Assembly: GCF_002216775.1 (NCBI RefSeq)
Contig: NZ_CP022315.1
Span: 2,914,001-2,978,000, forward strand
DNA: 64,000 bases
Reading direction: 5' to 3'
Source of the DNA: Virgibacillus phasianinus
GTDB taxonomy: Bacteria; Bacillota; Bacilli; Bacillales; Amphibacillaceae
The translations under genes were made by a program, and so were the position numbers. Positions 26,139 through 35,796 of this stretch are shown here, piece after piece. Below the pieces are notes generated by a model, which worked only from the letters and a program-made list of their open reading frames with translations, did not search any database and had not been told where the DNA came from. Numbering within the stretch: the stretch's first letter is position 1; the number at the start of each line of letters is the position of its first letter.

Positions 26139-27111
26139 ACAAATATGCTTTCCTCCTTAGTTTTGTAAAGGATTGAAATGAAGAAACTTTTTGAACATCT
26201 TGCCCCTTAAGTGCATGATTTAGCGTTGCGCCATCTAACAATTCCAGAATTGCAGCACGACGCACGATGGCATGATTCATTTGTACAGGTATCAGCTGCA
26301 ATGCAGCTACTGCAATAAGGGACTGCTGTAAATCCGTTATCTTTAATCCCATTTCCAGCAGTCGATGAATCGTTCCTTCTGCGTTTTTGGCATGAAGTGT
26401 ACTTAAAACTAAATGTCCGGTTAATGAAGCGTCAAAAGCAAACTTTGCTGTTTCCTTATCCCGGATTTCGCCAACCATGATTATATCCGGATCATGGCGG
26501 AGCGCAGCTTTTAAACCAGCCTGATAGGTAATGCCGGCTTTTTCATTTACTTGAACCTGCAAAATGTTTGAGATCTCCTTTTCAACTGGATCTTCTAATG
26601 TAATCGTCTGGTAAGATTCTTCTGCAAGGATAGTTTGGAGTAAAGCGTATAGTGTAGTGGTCTTTCCACTCCCGGTCGGACCTGTAAAAAGGATGATTCC
26701 AGAACGATGTTTAATCCATTCACGTAATTTCTTCAGCTGATACGGGAAAAGAAAAAGTTGTTCTAGGGTTAGAATCTCATCCTGTGGTAAAATTCTAATT
26801 GCAAGGCTTTCCATGTTGTTAACCGGAAGAGTGGATAATCGTAGCGCGTAATGCTGTGTTTGGTCACTATACGTAATAATTCCATTTTGTGGCTTGCGGA
26901 GTTCACCAATATCCATTCCGGAGGTGAATTTATAAAAGGTAAGCAAAAGTTGATAGTGTGTTGCATGAATAGAACTGTGAAAAACGCGTTTTCCATGAAC
27001 ACGGAAATAAATGTCAGTATGGTTCGGAAATGGATAGAAATGAATGTCAGATGCAAAAGCTTTAAACGAAGATCGTAGCAGTTTTTCAGAGAGGTTGGCT
27101 GCGGAGTTCAA
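26092..27111 (-). CDS. comGA: Competence assembly ATPase ComGA
   Basis: 339-residue GspE/PilB-type ATPase that powers pseudopilus assembly. Walker A GPTGSGKT is at 144-151, the Asp box (TLEDPVE) and Walker B (DPDIIMVGEIRD) follow, and a His box (LVLSTLHAKNAEGTIHRL) is present. It starts at TTG 27111 behind a near-perfect AAAGGAGGTGAT site. First gene of comGA-GG. Confidence 0.95.
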   Translation of the reverse strand: MNSAANLSEKLLRSSFKAFASDIHFYPFPNHTDIYFRVHGKRVFHSSIHATHYQLLLTFYKFTSGMDIGELRKPQNGIITYSDQTQHYALRLSTLPVNNMESLAIRILPQDEILTLEQLFLFPYQLKKLREWIKHRSGIILFTGPTGSGKTTTLYALLQTILAEESYQTITLEDPVEKEISNILQVQVNEKAGITYQAGLKAALRHDPDIIMVGEIRDKETAKFAFDASLTGHLVLSTLHAKNAEGTIHRLLEMGLKITDLQQSLIAVAALQLIPVQMNHAIVRRAAILELLDGATLNHALKGQDVQKVSSFQSFTKLRRKAYLYGFITKELLQKGESP

Positions 27112-27183
27112 TGAAGTATCACCTCCTTTATTTTCATTATCAACGTTATATATTCGACAACATTTGGCAATCTCCTTCTTTTT

Positions 27184-27197
27184 AAAAAAAATATTTT
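27184..27197. promoter_or_regulatory. Candidate ComK half-box upstream of comGA
   Basis: AAAA-N5-TTTT (27185-27197) is present about 75 nt upstream of the comGA start, in the divergent gap with aroK. ComK binds paired A4N5T4 boxes; a clear second box is not seen, so this is weak. Confidence 0.25.
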
Positions 27198-27210
27198 GGG
27201 AGTGAAAAAG

Positions 27211-27711
27211 ATGAAAAATATATTTTTAATTGGCTTTATGGGCAGCGGCAAAAGTTCTGTTGGGAAGCAGTTAAGTGAGGGTTTAAACTGTGATTACATA
27301 GATACGGATACAATTATAGAAACAACACATAATAAAACCATTCCTGAAATATTTGCAAGGGAAGGGGAGGCTTCTTTCCGGAAGTATGAGTCCAATGCAT
27401 TACATAATATTCCGACTGAAAACTGCGTTGTGTCGACTGGTGGAGGAATTGTGGAACGTTCTTCTAATATCGACCAAATGGTTGAAACTGGTATTATTGT
27501 GTATTTGGAAACCGATTTTCGCACGATTGATAAACGATTACAATTCGATACATCAAGACCATTATGGAGGAAAAATAAAGATGAGAAGAAACAGTTGTAT
27601 GATAGACGAATCCATTTGTATCAATCCTGTGCTGCGATTACCGTATCAACAGATAACAAATTAATCGATGATCTTGTTTTCCAAATTACCAGTCAAGTCG
27701 CCAATGAATAA
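27211..27711 (+). CDS. aroK: Shikimate kinase
   Basis: Phosphorylates shikimate in aromatic amino acid synthesis. 166 residues from ATG 27211, which sits eight bases after GGGAGTG; the TTG at 27196 overlaps that site. P-loop G8-F-M-G-S-G-K-S15, the DTD motif (DYIDTDTII), a GEASFRKYES motif and a GGG motif (STGGGIVE) are present. It is placed here between comG and yqzE, unlike Bacillus subtilis. Confidence 0.93.
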   Translation: MKNIFLIGFMGSGKSSVGKQLSEGLNCDYIDTDTIIETTHNKTIPEIFAREGEASFRKYESNALHNIPTENCVVSTGGGIVERSSNIDQMVETGIIVYLETDFRTIDKRLQFDTSRPLWRKNKDEKKQLYDRRIHLYQSCAAITVSTDNKLIDDLVFQITSQVANE

Positions 27712-27753
27712 AAGTGATACAAGCGTGTCATACTATTCAAAAGAGGTGATACC

Positions 27754-27933
27754 ATGAGTGGAAATGACTATATCAAATATATAACAGGGCAAATTATTGC
27801 TTATTTAGATTTATCCACCGATGAAAAAAAGGCGAGACGGAAGGAACACAAAACATCAAAACATTCATTTTCAAACAGGTGGTTGGGGATGGTCCCCTTT
27901 GCCATGAAAATGTTATGGAAAAAAGCGAATTAA
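27754..27933 (+). CDS. yqzE: YqzE family protein
   Basis: A 59-residue protein (MSGNDYIKYITGQIIAYLDL...FAMKMLWKKAN) with ribosome site AGAGGTG. It has a basic middle and an amphipathic C-terminus. Resembles YqzE, which in Bacillus subtilis follows comGG; here it lies beyond the other end of comG, after aroK. Its last codons form the left arm of a perfect terminator. Function unknown. Confidence 0.75.
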   Translation: MSGNDYIKYITGQIIAYLDLSTDEKKARRKEHKTSKHSFSNRWLGMVPFAMKMLWKKAN

Positions 27934-27975
27934 TAAGCTGTATCTTGATATGCAGCTTATTAATTCGCTTTTTGT
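27921..27975 (+). terminator. Terminator overlapping the yqzE stop
   Basis: A 20-bp perfect inverted repeat (27921-27940 with 27953-27972) has a short TATC/GATA extension in the loop and ends in TTTTTG. The stop codon is inside the stem. Confidence 0.92.
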
Positions 27976-28020
27976 TTTCCTAACAGAAAAGATTATATTA
28001 AATTTAGCTCTATTATATCA

Positions 28021-28117
28021 CGGGCGGCCCTTGAAGCAACTGTCTAAGTAAGGGACACTATGAACGCCATGCGTTGTACGGTCCTTTGCTTGTGCGTTGC
28101 TTCTAAAGGGTCCCTTT
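28021..28117. repeat. Nested inverted-repeat element between yqzE and yqhG
   Basis: An outer stem pairs CCCTTGAAGCAAC (28028-28040) with GTTGCTTC plus AAAGGG (28096-28110). An inner stem pairs AAGGGAC (28050-28056) with GTCCTTT (28081-28087), continued with mismatches to the apical CAT. No gene. It may be a bidirectional terminator, a structured 3' UTR or a short mobile repeat. Confidence 0.5.
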
Positions 28118-28128
28118 TGCATTTCTTT

Positions 28129-28917
28129 TTAAAATTCATCATTCAGGTAGAAAATGCCTCCATTAACCACTTTATAGGTGACTTTTGGTGAATAACGCTG
28201 CTTCATATCATCAATTTCTCTTTGCATATGGTCATCATTTGTTTCTTCATCTGTGCTGCTTGTATAAAAATGTTTGATCAGACCCACTTCTTCTTCAAGT
28301 GTTTGCAATGATTCCTGAGCCCAATTATGTGTTTGGTTATTGATATAACTGTCCAAAACATTTACGATTCTTCCAAATCCACTTTCCAGTCTGATAATGG
28401 GGGCAATTGTATAGCAATAGTCATCAATTGTTGGTTTCAGTGTAACGTTTTGTAATAAGTCCATCATATCTTTATACATTAACCCTTTGATTAAATGCAA
28501 ACCGAGGGAAAGAATTTCATCTTTATTTTGTTTCCCGTGATAGCTGATTTTAATATTAATCACTAGCCAGGGATACAAAGCTGACTTTGTGCTTGAGCTG
28601 GAGGACTGGAAAAGCTTTGTATATTTCTCGTTTTCAACAAGATTCCGCAGTATTTGTTGTAACCGGGGACTGCCGAAATGAATCCAATCCCCTTTTTCTT
28701 CCCGCTTATCAGGATTTGTGATTAATGTAAGTGTAGATGTGTCACCTTCTCTCCCCATTTTTTTCATGTAGTGCCAGTAAAATGGTCTGTTCATTAACGC
28801 CTTATCAATTTCCTCGGTCAACTTTACCTGCAATAAGCCATCATTATTATTTAAAATGGTACAGTGTTGTGCAGAGAAATAGTCATGCAAAAATGAATTT
28901 AAGTTTTTAATTGCCAT
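28129..28917 (-). CDS. yqhG: YqhG family protein
   Basis: 262 residues, soluble, no catalytic motif recognised. The start at 28917 follows AAGGAG by seven bases and overlaps the yqhH stop by 11 nt, so it is coupled to the helicase gene. Resembles Bacillus subtilis YqhG in length and in its position beside yqhH. Function unknown; linkage suggests it works with the helicase. Confidence 0.8.
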   Translation of the reverse strand: MAIKNLNSFLHDYFSAQHCTILNNNDGLLQVKLTEEIDKALMNRPFYWHYMKKMGREGDTSTLTLITNPDKREEKGDWIHFGSPRLQQILRNLVENEKYTKLFQSSSSSTKSALYPWLVINIKISYHGKQNKDEILSLGLHLIKGLMYKDMMDLLQNVTLKPTIDDYCYTIAPIIRLESGFGRIVNVLDSYINNQTHNWAQESLQTLEEEVGLIKHFYTSSTDEETNDDHMQREIDDMKQRYSPKVTYKVVNGGIFYLNDEF

Positions 28918-30565
28918 ATTGCTGCTCCTTACTGTCGGTTGATTCTGATGTGCTCTCAATAATAGAGGTGAGGTTATTTAGCTTAATTCTTGTTTCGCCG
29001 TCAGAGGATGATTCAGCAAAAATTGCCTGAATTTCATCTTCCATATCTTTAATATTTAATTCGGCAAGAATTGCATCTAAATTTCCGATCACACGTTCAA
29101 ATAAATTAATTTTTTCATATAACAAACTCATAATATGTTCTTCAACGGTTTCTTTAATTGCCAAATTATAGATAAATACATCGTTTTCCTGACCATATCG
29201 ATGAATACGGCCAATCCGCTGTTCCAATCGCATCGGATTCCATGGTAAATCATAATTGATTAAGTGATGACAGAATTGCAAATTGATTCCTTCACCACCT
29301 GCTTCTGTAGCGATTAACACCTGGGCATGATTTTGAAATAACTGTTTCATCCAATCCTTTTTCCCTTTCTTAAATCCACCGCGAAAGGGGACAGAGGTTA
29401 TCCCATGTTGCTGTAGAGTCCATTGCAAAAAGAGCTGGGTAGAGCGGTACTCCGTGAAAATAATTACCTTTTCATCGCCAATATCTTTTAGTAACTCAAC
29501 GAGCTTTAGTGCTTTGCTGTGACCTTGGAGCTGCTCGATTTCTGTTAAAAGCGGATCAAACGCAGGTAAATCTGGTGACTTTGTTTGCATTTTTTTCATG
29601 GATAAATAGCATGCTTCCCTAGATGAACAAAGTTCCCGCTGCAATGTTATTTTAGTAAATCCAGGCAATTCAGCAGACAAGCCATGTAATTGATCATAAA
29701 CCGTTCGTTCTTCATCAGAAAACGAAACCCATATGGTTTTAATATGGCGTTTAACCGTGTTTAATTCTGTATTTGTTCTGGTGTTTCGCACCATTACGTG
29801 TTGAATCAATTGTTTTAAATAGCTGTCCTGCTTAATTTTCTTCCGATCTGTCCCATAGCGCTGCAGAAATTCCTCGTAGTTTCCTAAATAGCCGGGTTTT
29901 AGTATCGAAACCAAGTTGAATATATCAGATAGTTTATTCTGTACCGGTGTTGCCGTTAGTAATAGGCAGTATTTTTTCTTTAGGGATCGTACAAATTCGT
30001 AATTCTGGGTTTTATGATTTTTTAACTTATGTGCCTCATCAATCAGAATAAAATCGAAATTTAAATCGGCAATTTGCTCACGGTGCGGATCCCGTTTCGC
30101 GGTATCAATCGATGAGACGATGATGTCACATTGGTCCCATGCATAGTTTTTTCGAAATGAGACAGCCGGTATATAAAATTTTTCATTTAATTCCTGCACC
30201 CACTGATTGACCAGTGAGGCAGGCACGAGAATCAGTACTTTTTGAATTAATCCCCGAACCATGTATTCCTTCAAAATTAGACCAGCTTCTATTGTTTTCC
30301 CCAATCCAACTTCGTCAGCAAGTATGGCCCTTCCATTCATTTGCTCAATGACCTGTTTTGCACATTCAAGCTGATGGGAAAGAAAATTCACATGGGGCAC
30401 ATACTCCAGAGCACGTAACTCATTGAAAGTCGGCGTCATTGTTGTTAGTTCGGCCTGATAAGCCATTTGGAATAAATCCCATGTCGAGAAGGGGCCATTT
30501 TGCTCCATTGTATGTTGTAAATCATTAATAAACGCTTTATCTTTTTCGATGTGTATAGAATCCAT
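28907..30565 (-). CDS. yqhH: SNF2-family DEAD/DEAH helicase (YqhH)
   Basis: 552 residues from ATG 30565 (AAAGGAAG seven bases before). Two RecA lobes: motif I DEVGLGKTIEAGLI, motif II LIDEAHKLKN, motif III LLLTATPVQN, then motif V EAGGEGINLQF and motif VI QRIGRIHRYGQ. A RapA-like DNA translocase. The acidic C-terminal tail has many Glu/Ser. The frame remains open further upstream into the repeat at 30614 but without a ribosome site. Divergent from gcvT. Confidence 0.9.
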   Translation of the reverse strand: MDSIHIEKDKAFINDLQHTMEQNGPFSTWDLFQMAYQAELTTMTPTFNELRALEYVPHVNFLSHQLECAKQVIEQMNGRAILADEVGLGKTIEAGLILKEYMVRGLIQKVLILVPASLVNQWVQELNEKFYIPAVSFRKNYAWDQCDIIVSSIDTAKRDPHREQIADLNFDFILIDEAHKLKNHKTQNYEFVRSLKKKYCLLLTATPVQNKLSDIFNLVSILKPGYLGNYEEFLQRYGTDRKKIKQDSYLKQLIQHVMVRNTRTNTELNTVKRHIKTIWVSFSDEERTVYDQLHGLSAELPGFTKITLQRELCSSREACYLSMKKMQTKSPDLPAFDPLLTEIEQLQGHSKALKLVELLKDIGDEKVIIFTEYRSTQLFLQWTLQQHGITSVPFRGGFKKGKKDWMKQLFQNHAQVLIATEAGGEGINLQFCHHLINYDLPWNPMRLEQRIGRIHRYGQENDVFIYNLAIKETVEEHIMSLLYEKINLFERVIGNLDAILAELNIKDMEDEIQAIFAESSSDGETRIKLNNLTSIIESTSESTDSKEQQYGN

Positions 30566-30613
30566 GTATAATCTTCCTTTATAATAATTGTATTTGGCTG
30601 TTTTCACATAATT

Positions 30614-30742
30614 TGTTGCTAATACCACCATAGTTGATAAAAAACTGCGACATATGGGCTAGGTTGTTTATCACCTACCCACGGAAAGCGCAGTGTTTTT
30701 TCGCAGTGTGTTAGCAATCAAATAAAGTTATGTCGCAGTTTA
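30614..30742. repeat. Dispersed intergenic repeat, copy B
   Basis: TTGCTAATACC start as in copy A. A perfect 13-bp inverted repeat pairs AAACTGCGACATA (30642-30654) with TATGTCGCAGTTT (30729-30741), and TTGCTAA (30616-30622) is answered by TTAGCAA (30711-30717). GGAAAGCG in the centre is shared with copy A. It lies upstream of yqhH, between the two divergent genes. Confidence 0.6.
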
Positions 30743-30830
30743 TGGATTTTGGTTTAAAACAACATTCTTCTGGAAAACAGCCATATTATTTAATTAGTTA
30801 AAAGTTTAGTATTTCATCCAAGTGATTGTA

Positions 30831-30839
30831 TGCTATAAT
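30831..30839 (+). promoter_or_regulatory. Extended -10 promoter of the gcv operon
   Basis: TGCTATAAT at 30831-30839, an extended -10 with perfect TATAAT and no clear -35, about 80 nt upstream of the glycine riboswitch. Confidence 0.6.
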
Positions 30840-30864
30840 GGAAAAAAATAAATAGATTTTTCGC

Positions 30865-30902
30865 AAGTAATGGTACATAGTATACCCAATTATTACTTTT
30901 TT
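30865..30902 (+). promoter_or_regulatory. Terminator-like hairpin ahead of the glycine riboswitch
   Basis: AAGTAAT/ATTACTT (30865-30871/30892-30898) with inner GGTA/TACC is followed by T6. It lies between the promoter and the riboswitch. The asymmetric internal loop makes its strength uncertain. Confidence 0.35.
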
Positions 30903-30920
30903 CATAAAGCGAATGAATAC

Positions 30921-31112
30921 AAGGGGAGAGTTTACTAACGATTTATTTTAGTAACGCCGAAGGAGCAAACAACTGTGAATCTCTCAGGCAAAAAGACTCT
31001 TGTAGGACGCAACTCTGGAGAGTGTTTACTGATATGTGAACCACCAACGAAGCAAGCATTTTTCTGGATTACGCCCAGTGGAGTGTGCAACTTTCTGGTT
31101 TGAGGACAGAGA
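30921..31112 (+). ncRNA. Tandem glycine riboswitch
   Basis: Two consecutive aptamers. The first runs from GGGGAGAG (30923) through GCCGAAGGAGCAAAC to CTCTCAGGCAAAAAGACTC. The second runs from CTCTGGAGAG through CACCAACGAAGCAAG to TTTCTGGTTTGAGGACAGAG. This is the conserved gcvT riboswitch of the glycine cleavage operon. Binding of glycine is expected to prevent the following terminator and turn the operon on. Confidence 0.93.
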
Positions 31113-31144
31113 TTTCCTGGTATCAGTGAAATCTCTATTTTTTT
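31108..31144 (+). terminator. Expression-platform terminator of the glycine riboswitch
   Basis: AGAGATTTC (31108-31116) pairs with GAAATCTCT (31128-31136), followed by ATTTTTTT. Its left arm overlaps the 3' strand of the second aptamer, so aptamer closure competes with it. Confidence 0.88.
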
Positions 31145-31168
31145 ATGGAAAAAAAAGGAGTGGATCAA

Positions 31169-32275
31169 ATGAGTGAGTTAAAACGGACACCACTTTATCC
31201 GGTGTATCAGGAGTCTGGAGCTAAAACTGTAGATTTTGGTGGCTGGGATTTACCAGTACAGTTTTCCGGAATTAAACATGAACATGAAGTAACACGAACA
31301 AAAGCAGGTTTATTTGATGTCTCGCACATGGGTGAAATTACAGTTGAAGGAGCACAAAGTCTAGATTTCTTACAGCGGGTATTGACTAACGATATTTCTA
31401 AATTAACACCTAACCGCGCTCAATATACAATTATGTGTTATGAGAATGGCGGCACGGTTGATGATTTAATTGTCTACATGCTAGACGAGAACAGGTATCT
31501 ATTAGTGGTCAATGCCGCAAATACAGAAAAGGACTTCGAATGGTTACAAACACAGAATCAAGATGCTGTAACAATTACGAACGTTTCAAAGGACTATGTA
31601 CAACTTGCATTACAAGGACCGAAGGCGGAAGCTATTTTACAATCGGTGACGAAAGCAAATTTAAGTGAAATCAAATTTTTCCGTTTTGAAAATCCAGTAT
31701 ATTTCACAAATATCGATGCCGGTGCAATTGTTTCTAGAACAGGGTACACGGGTGAAGATGGGTTTGAAATATATATAGATGCAAAATGCGGGGTCGATCT
31801 TTGGAATTTGCTTTTAGAAGCAGGAAAAGAAGAAGGTATCGAACCTATTGGACTTGGAGCACGTGATACGCTGCGTTTTGAGGCTAATTTGGCATTATAT
31901 GGACAAGAGCTTTCCAAAGATATCACACCTATTGAAGCGGGTCTTGGCTTTGCTGTTAAGGTTAATAAGGAAGCTGATTTCATCGGAAAAAGTGCTCTTA
32001 AAGAACAAGTGGAAAATGGCGCTGACCGGAAACTTGTCGGAATTGAAATGATAGACAAAGGAATTCCGCGTCATGACTACATTGTATTTAAAGGGGAAAA
32101 TGAAATTGGATTTGTTACATCCGGCACTCAATCACCAACATTGAATAAAAATGTCGGCTTGGTGTTAATTAACAGTCATTTTGCAAAAGAAGGCACAGAA
32201 ATTATGGTGCAGGTTCGCAAACGTAAATTAAAAGCAAAAGTGGTTAAGACACCATTTTACAAGCGCTCAAAATAG
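31169..32275 (+). CDS. gcvT: Glycine cleavage system T protein (aminomethyltransferase)
   Basis: Transfers the methylene group from the aminomethyl-lipoyl H protein to tetrahydrofolate and releases ammonia. 368 residues from ATG 31169, seven bases after AAAGGAGTG; an ATG at 31145 lies in the terminator T run. Family motifs include [30 protein letters not shown] and GLGARDTLR. First gene of gcvT-gcvPA-gcvPB under the glycine riboswitch. Confidence 0.96.
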   Translation: MSELKRTPLYPVYQESGAKTVDFGGWDLPVQFSGIKHEHEVTRTKAGLFDVSHMGEITVEGAQSLDFLQRVLTNDISKLTPNRAQYTIMCYENGGTVDDLIVYMLDENRYLLVVNAANTEKDFEWLQTQNQDAVTITNVSKDYVQLALQGPKAEAILQSVTKANLSEIKFFRFENPVYFTNIDAGAIVSRTGYTGEDGFEIYIDAKCGVDLWNLLLEAGKEEGIEPIGLGARDTLRFEANLALYGQELSKDITPIEAGLGFAVKVNKEADFIGKSALKEQVENGADRKLVGIEMIDKGIPRHDYIVFKGENEIGFVTSGTQSPTLNKNVGLVLINSHFAKEGTEIMVQVRKRKLKAKVVKTPFYKRSK

Positions 32276-32287
32276 GGAGGGAATGAA

Positions 32288-33637
32288 ATGGAATTTCGTT
32301 ATTTACCAATGACTGAAGCAGATAAGCAAAAAATGCTCGAAACAATTGGGGTTGAATCTACGGAGGAATTATTTTCAGATATACCTAAACAAGTTCGTTT
32401 TAATAAAGAGCTCAATTTGAAGGAACCTACAAGTGAAGTTGAATTAAAAAGAGAATTGACGAAAATGGCCAGTATAAATGCCGATTCAGTGGAATATAGC
32501 TCATTTCTCGGAGCGGGTGTTTATGACCATTATATTCCCTCCGTTGTAGACCATGTTATATCAAGGTCAGAGTTTTATACAGCTTACACTCCATATCAAC
32601 CGGAAATTTCACAAGGAGAATTGCAGGCGATTTTTGAATTTCAAACGATGATCTGCGAGTTGACAGGGATGGCAGTTGCAAATTCATCCATGTATGACGG
32701 AGGAACAGCACTGGCAGAAGCTGTTAACTTAAGTGCAGCAACCACAAAGAAGAAAAAAATTCTGGTTTCAAAGGCTGTTCATCCAGAATCCCGAGCAGTT
32801 ATTGATTCATATGCGAAAGGTCCTCATCTTGAAATTGTCGAGATTGATCACAAAAATGGTTTAACGGATTTAGATCAATTAGCAAGCGAAATTGATGAAG
32901 ATACTGCAAGTGTAGTGGTGCAATATCCAAACTTTTTTGGGCAAATTGAACCATTACAGGAAATTAACGAACTGGTAAATCAGCAAAAGAAAACCATGCT
33001 GATTACATCTAGTAATCCGCTTGCACTTGGATATTTGACTCCGCCGGGTCAATTTGGTGCAGATATAGTTGTTGGCGATACACAGGTGTTTGGTATACCC
33101 GCTCAATTTGGCGGGCCACATTGCGGTTATTTTGCCACTACTGCAAAGTTAATGCGTAAGGTTCCTGGACGTTTGGTAGGTCAGACAAAAGACGAAGATG
33201 GCTTACGTGGATTTGTATTAACGTTACAGGCCCGTGAGCAGCATATTAGACGTGATAAAGCAACATCTAATATTTGTTCCAATCAAGCGTTAAACGCGTT
33301 AGCTAGTTCAGTGGCAATGAGTTCGATTGGGAAACACGGTATTAAAAAAATGGCTAAGTTGAACATGCAAAAGGCCCGTTACGCAAAACAACAATTGAAA
33401 GAGGCCGGATTTGCTGTGACTACGGAGGGACCGTTCTTTAATGAACTTGTTGTGAAGCTCGATGGTTCAATTACGGATATTAATGAAAAACTACTCCAAA
33501 AAGGAATTATCGGCGGATACGATTTGGAACGGGCGTATCCAGAGCTTAATGGCCATATGTTAATTGCGGTAACGGAAATACGTTCAAAGGCTGAAATTGA
33601 TGCTTTTGTTAAAGAACTGGGGGATATACATGGCTAA
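32288..33637 (+). CDS. gcvPA: Glycine dehydrogenase (decarboxylating) subunit 1
   Basis: N-terminal half of the split P protein, 449 residues, which decarboxylates glycine together with GcvPB. Conserved stretches [31 protein letters not shown] and [11 protein letters not shown] are present. The gene is 12 nt after gcvT with GGGAGGG, and overlaps gcvPB by 8 nt. Confidence 0.96.
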   Translation: MEFRYLPMTEADKQKMLETIGVESTEELFSDIPKQVRFNKELNLKEPTSEVELKRELTKMASINADSVEYSSFLGAGVYDHYIPSVVDHVISRSEFYTAYTPYQPEISQGELQAIFEFQTMICELTGMAVANSSMYDGGTALAEAVNLSAATTKKKKILVSKAVHPESRAVIDSYAKGPHLEIVEIDHKNGLTDLDQLASEIDEDTASVVVQYPNFFGQIEPLQEINELVNQQKKTMLITSSNPLALGYLTPPGQFGADIVVGDTQVFGIPAQFGGPHCGYFATTAKLMRKVPGRLVGQTKDEDGLRGFVLTLQAREQHIRRDKATSNICSNQALNALASSVAMSSIGKHGIKKMAKLNMQKARYAKQQLKEAGFAVTTEGPFFNELVVKLDGSITDINEKLLQKGIIGGYDLERAYPELNGHMLIAVTEIRSKAEIDAFVKELGDIHG

Positions 33638-35087
33638 CGAAAACTTTCCAATAATATTTGAACGCAGCAAAGAAGGCAGAACTAGCTATAGTTTACCAGA
33701 ATCAGATGTCCCGGAATTTGATCTTAATGAAGGATTAGAAGACGCATATGTTCGACGAGAAGCACCGGATTTACCAGAAGTAAGTGAACTGGAAATAATG
33801 CGACATTATACAGGACTGTCCAGACGGAACTATGGCGTGGACTCCGGTTTCTATCCACTTGGTTCTTGTACAATGAAGTATAATCCAAAAATAAATGAGG
33901 ATGTTGCCAGGCTCAATGGATTCAGCCACATTCATCCATATCAGGATCCTAAAACGGTTCAGGGTGCCTTAGAAATGTTGTATGATTTACAAACATCATT
34001 AAAAGAAATAACCGGTATGCATGAAGTTTCTTTGCAGCCGGCAGCTGGGGCTCAGGGTGAGTGGACTGGATTAATGATGATCCGTGCTTTTCATGAAGCC
34101 AACGGAGATACTGAACGTACGAAAGTGATTGTTCCTGACTCAGCTCATGGAACCAATCCAGCATCTGCAACAGTCGCCGGGTTTGATGCAGTTACAGTTA
34201 AATCAAATGAAAAAGGATTGGTAGATCTTGAGGATCTAAAACGGGTCGTTGGTAAAGATACTGCTGCGTTGATGCTGACTAACCCAAATACGCTTGGTTT
34301 ATTTGAAACAGAAATCCTTGAGATGGCAAAAATTGTTCACGAAGCCGGTGGGAAATTGTATTATGATGGTGCAAATCTGAACGCAATTATGGGGTATACA
34401 CGCCCAGGTGATATGGGATTTGATGTTGTACACCTTAATTTGCATAAAACATTTACTGGCCCTCACGGTGGCGGCGGCCCTGGATCGGGACCTGTTGGTG
34501 TTTCAAAAGAAATTGAGCCATACCTTCCCAAACCACTTTTAATAAAAGGTGAAAATGGCTATGAATTTGAGTATGAACGTCCAAATTCAATCGGGCGGGT
34601 TAAACCATATTATGGTAACTTCGGAATTAACTTAAGGGCATATACGTATATCCGGACAATGGGTGCAGAAGGTCTTAGGAAGGTTAGTGAATATGCTGTG
34701 TTAAATGCTAATTATATGATGCGGAAATTAGAACAGGAGTTTATCCTTCCTTATCCACAGCATTGCAAGCATGAGTTTGTTCTTTCTGGAAAAAAACAGA
34801 AAAAACTGGGTGTCCGAACATTGGATGTTGCGAAGCGCTTACTTGATTATGGATACCATCCGCCAACAATCTATTTCCCATTAAATGTTGAGGAAGCATT
34901 AATGGTGGAACCAACAGAAACGGAGTCTAAAGAGACACTGGATGGGTTTATCGATACGATGATAGAGATATCAGAGGAGGCTAAAAACGATCCAGAGAAG
35001 GTACAAGAGGCTCCATACACAACTATTGTGAAACGGATGGATGAAACAACTGCTGCAAGAAAGCCGATTTTACGATATTATAAGTAA
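33630..35087 (+). CDS. gcvPB: Glycine dehydrogenase (decarboxylating) subunit 2
   Basis: C-terminal, PLP-binding half of the P protein, 485 residues from ATG 33630. The PLP lysine is K273 in HLNLHKTF, followed by the glycine-rich [10 protein letters not shown]. The start lies inside the last codons of gcvPA behind GGGGGAT. Forms an alpha2beta2 enzyme with GcvPA. Confidence 0.96.
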   Translation: MANENFPIIFERSKEGRTSYSLPESDVPEFDLNEGLEDAYVRREAPDLPEVSELEIMRHYTGLSRRNYGVDSGFYPLGSCTMKYNPKINEDVARLNGFSHIHPYQDPKTVQGALEMLYDLQTSLKEITGMHEVSLQPAAGAQGEWTGLMMIRAFHEANGDTERTKVIVPDSAHGTNPASATVAGFDAVTVKSNEKGLVDLEDLKRVVGKDTAALMLTNPNTLGLFETEILEMAKIVHEAGGKLYYDGANLNAIMGYTRPGDMGFDVVHLNLHKTFTGPHGGGGPGSGPVGVSKEIEPYLPKPLLIKGENGYEFEYERPNSIGRVKPYYGNFGINLRAYTYIRTMGAEGLRKVSEYAVLNANYMMRKLEQEFILPYPQHCKHEFVLSGKKQKKLGVRTLDVAKRLLDYGYHPPTIYFPLNVEEALMVEPTETESKETLDGFIDTMIEISEEAKNDPEKVQEAPYTTIVKRMDETTAARKPILRYYK

Positions 35088-35095
35088 TAAGAGAA

Positions 35096-35136
35096 AAAAA
35101 GGGAGTTGAAACATGATGTTTCAACTCCCTTTTACA
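35096..35136. terminator. Bidirectional terminator after gcvPB
   Basis: AAAGGGAGTTGAAACAT (35098-35114) pairs with ATGTTTCAACTCCCTTT (35116-35132). A and T runs on both sides; it serves the gcv operon and yqhL. Confidence 0.9.
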
Positions 35137-35140
35137 CGTA

Positions 35141-35521
35141 TTATGATTTAACCTTACCTGTCCAACGTTTAAATCCGCCTTTTAGCTGATTCAAATCCAA
35201 ATAGCCTCGCTTATGAAGCATTTGTGCCGCTCTTGCAGATCTGCTGCCACTTTGACAATACAGATAAACCGGCTTATCTTTTCTGATCTCAACAAGACGC
35301 TGCTTCATTTGTGTAACTGGTATGTTTCGTGCTCCAAGAATATGGCCTTTTTTAAATTCTTGTGGTTCTCTTACATCTATTAATTGTGCTTTTCGATATC
35401 CTTCTCTGAATTGATCTTCAGTCAGCGTTTTTAAATATTTTCGCTGGTTTAAATATCGTAATGTGATATAAACGATAAGTGCCACTATTATCGCAATTAA
35501 TAGTATCATTTGTAAGTCCAT
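35141..35521 (-). CDS. yqhL: Rhodanese-like protein (YqhL)
   Basis: 126 residues: one N-terminal membrane helix (~4-22) and a cytoplasmic rhodanese domain with active-site C89 in the loop CQSGSRS. Probable sulfur transferase. Position after gcvPB matches yqhL in Bacillus subtilis; the lipM gene that follows it there is missing here, replaced by nrdJ and rocA. Confidence 0.88.
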   Translation of the reverse strand: MDLQMILLIAIIVALIVYITLRYLNQRKYLKTLTEDQFREGYRKAQLIDVREPQEFKKGHILGARNIPVTQMKQRLVEIRKDKPVYLYCQSGSRSARAAQMLHKRGYLDLNQLKGGFKRWTGKVKS

Positions 35522-35767
35522 TTTATATCCCCCAATTTTTCTCTTTTCCTACTTTCTCTATTATATTGTGATTACCACTATTTTTCAAAGTATTTCTGTT
35601 ACAGAATTTTGTCAGATGTGGACTGTAAAATAGATTAAAGTTGTTTATATCAATAAAACTGGCGTATTAGCGGATTGCAACTCTGAAAAAAGACTGTATT
35701 GGTTTTTTCTATGCTATATATCTTTCTTTTTCGTCCGAATTAATCGTTTTTCGCTTGTTTTCAACAA

Positions 35768-35796
35768 TTGACATTTTACAAGTTATTCGTTCTAAT
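35768..35796 (+). promoter_or_regulatory. SigA promoter of nrdJ
   Basis: Perfect -35 TTGACA (35768-35773), 17-nt spacer and -10 TCTAAT (35791-35796, five of six). The predicted transcription start falls within the first NrdR box. Confidence 0.8.
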
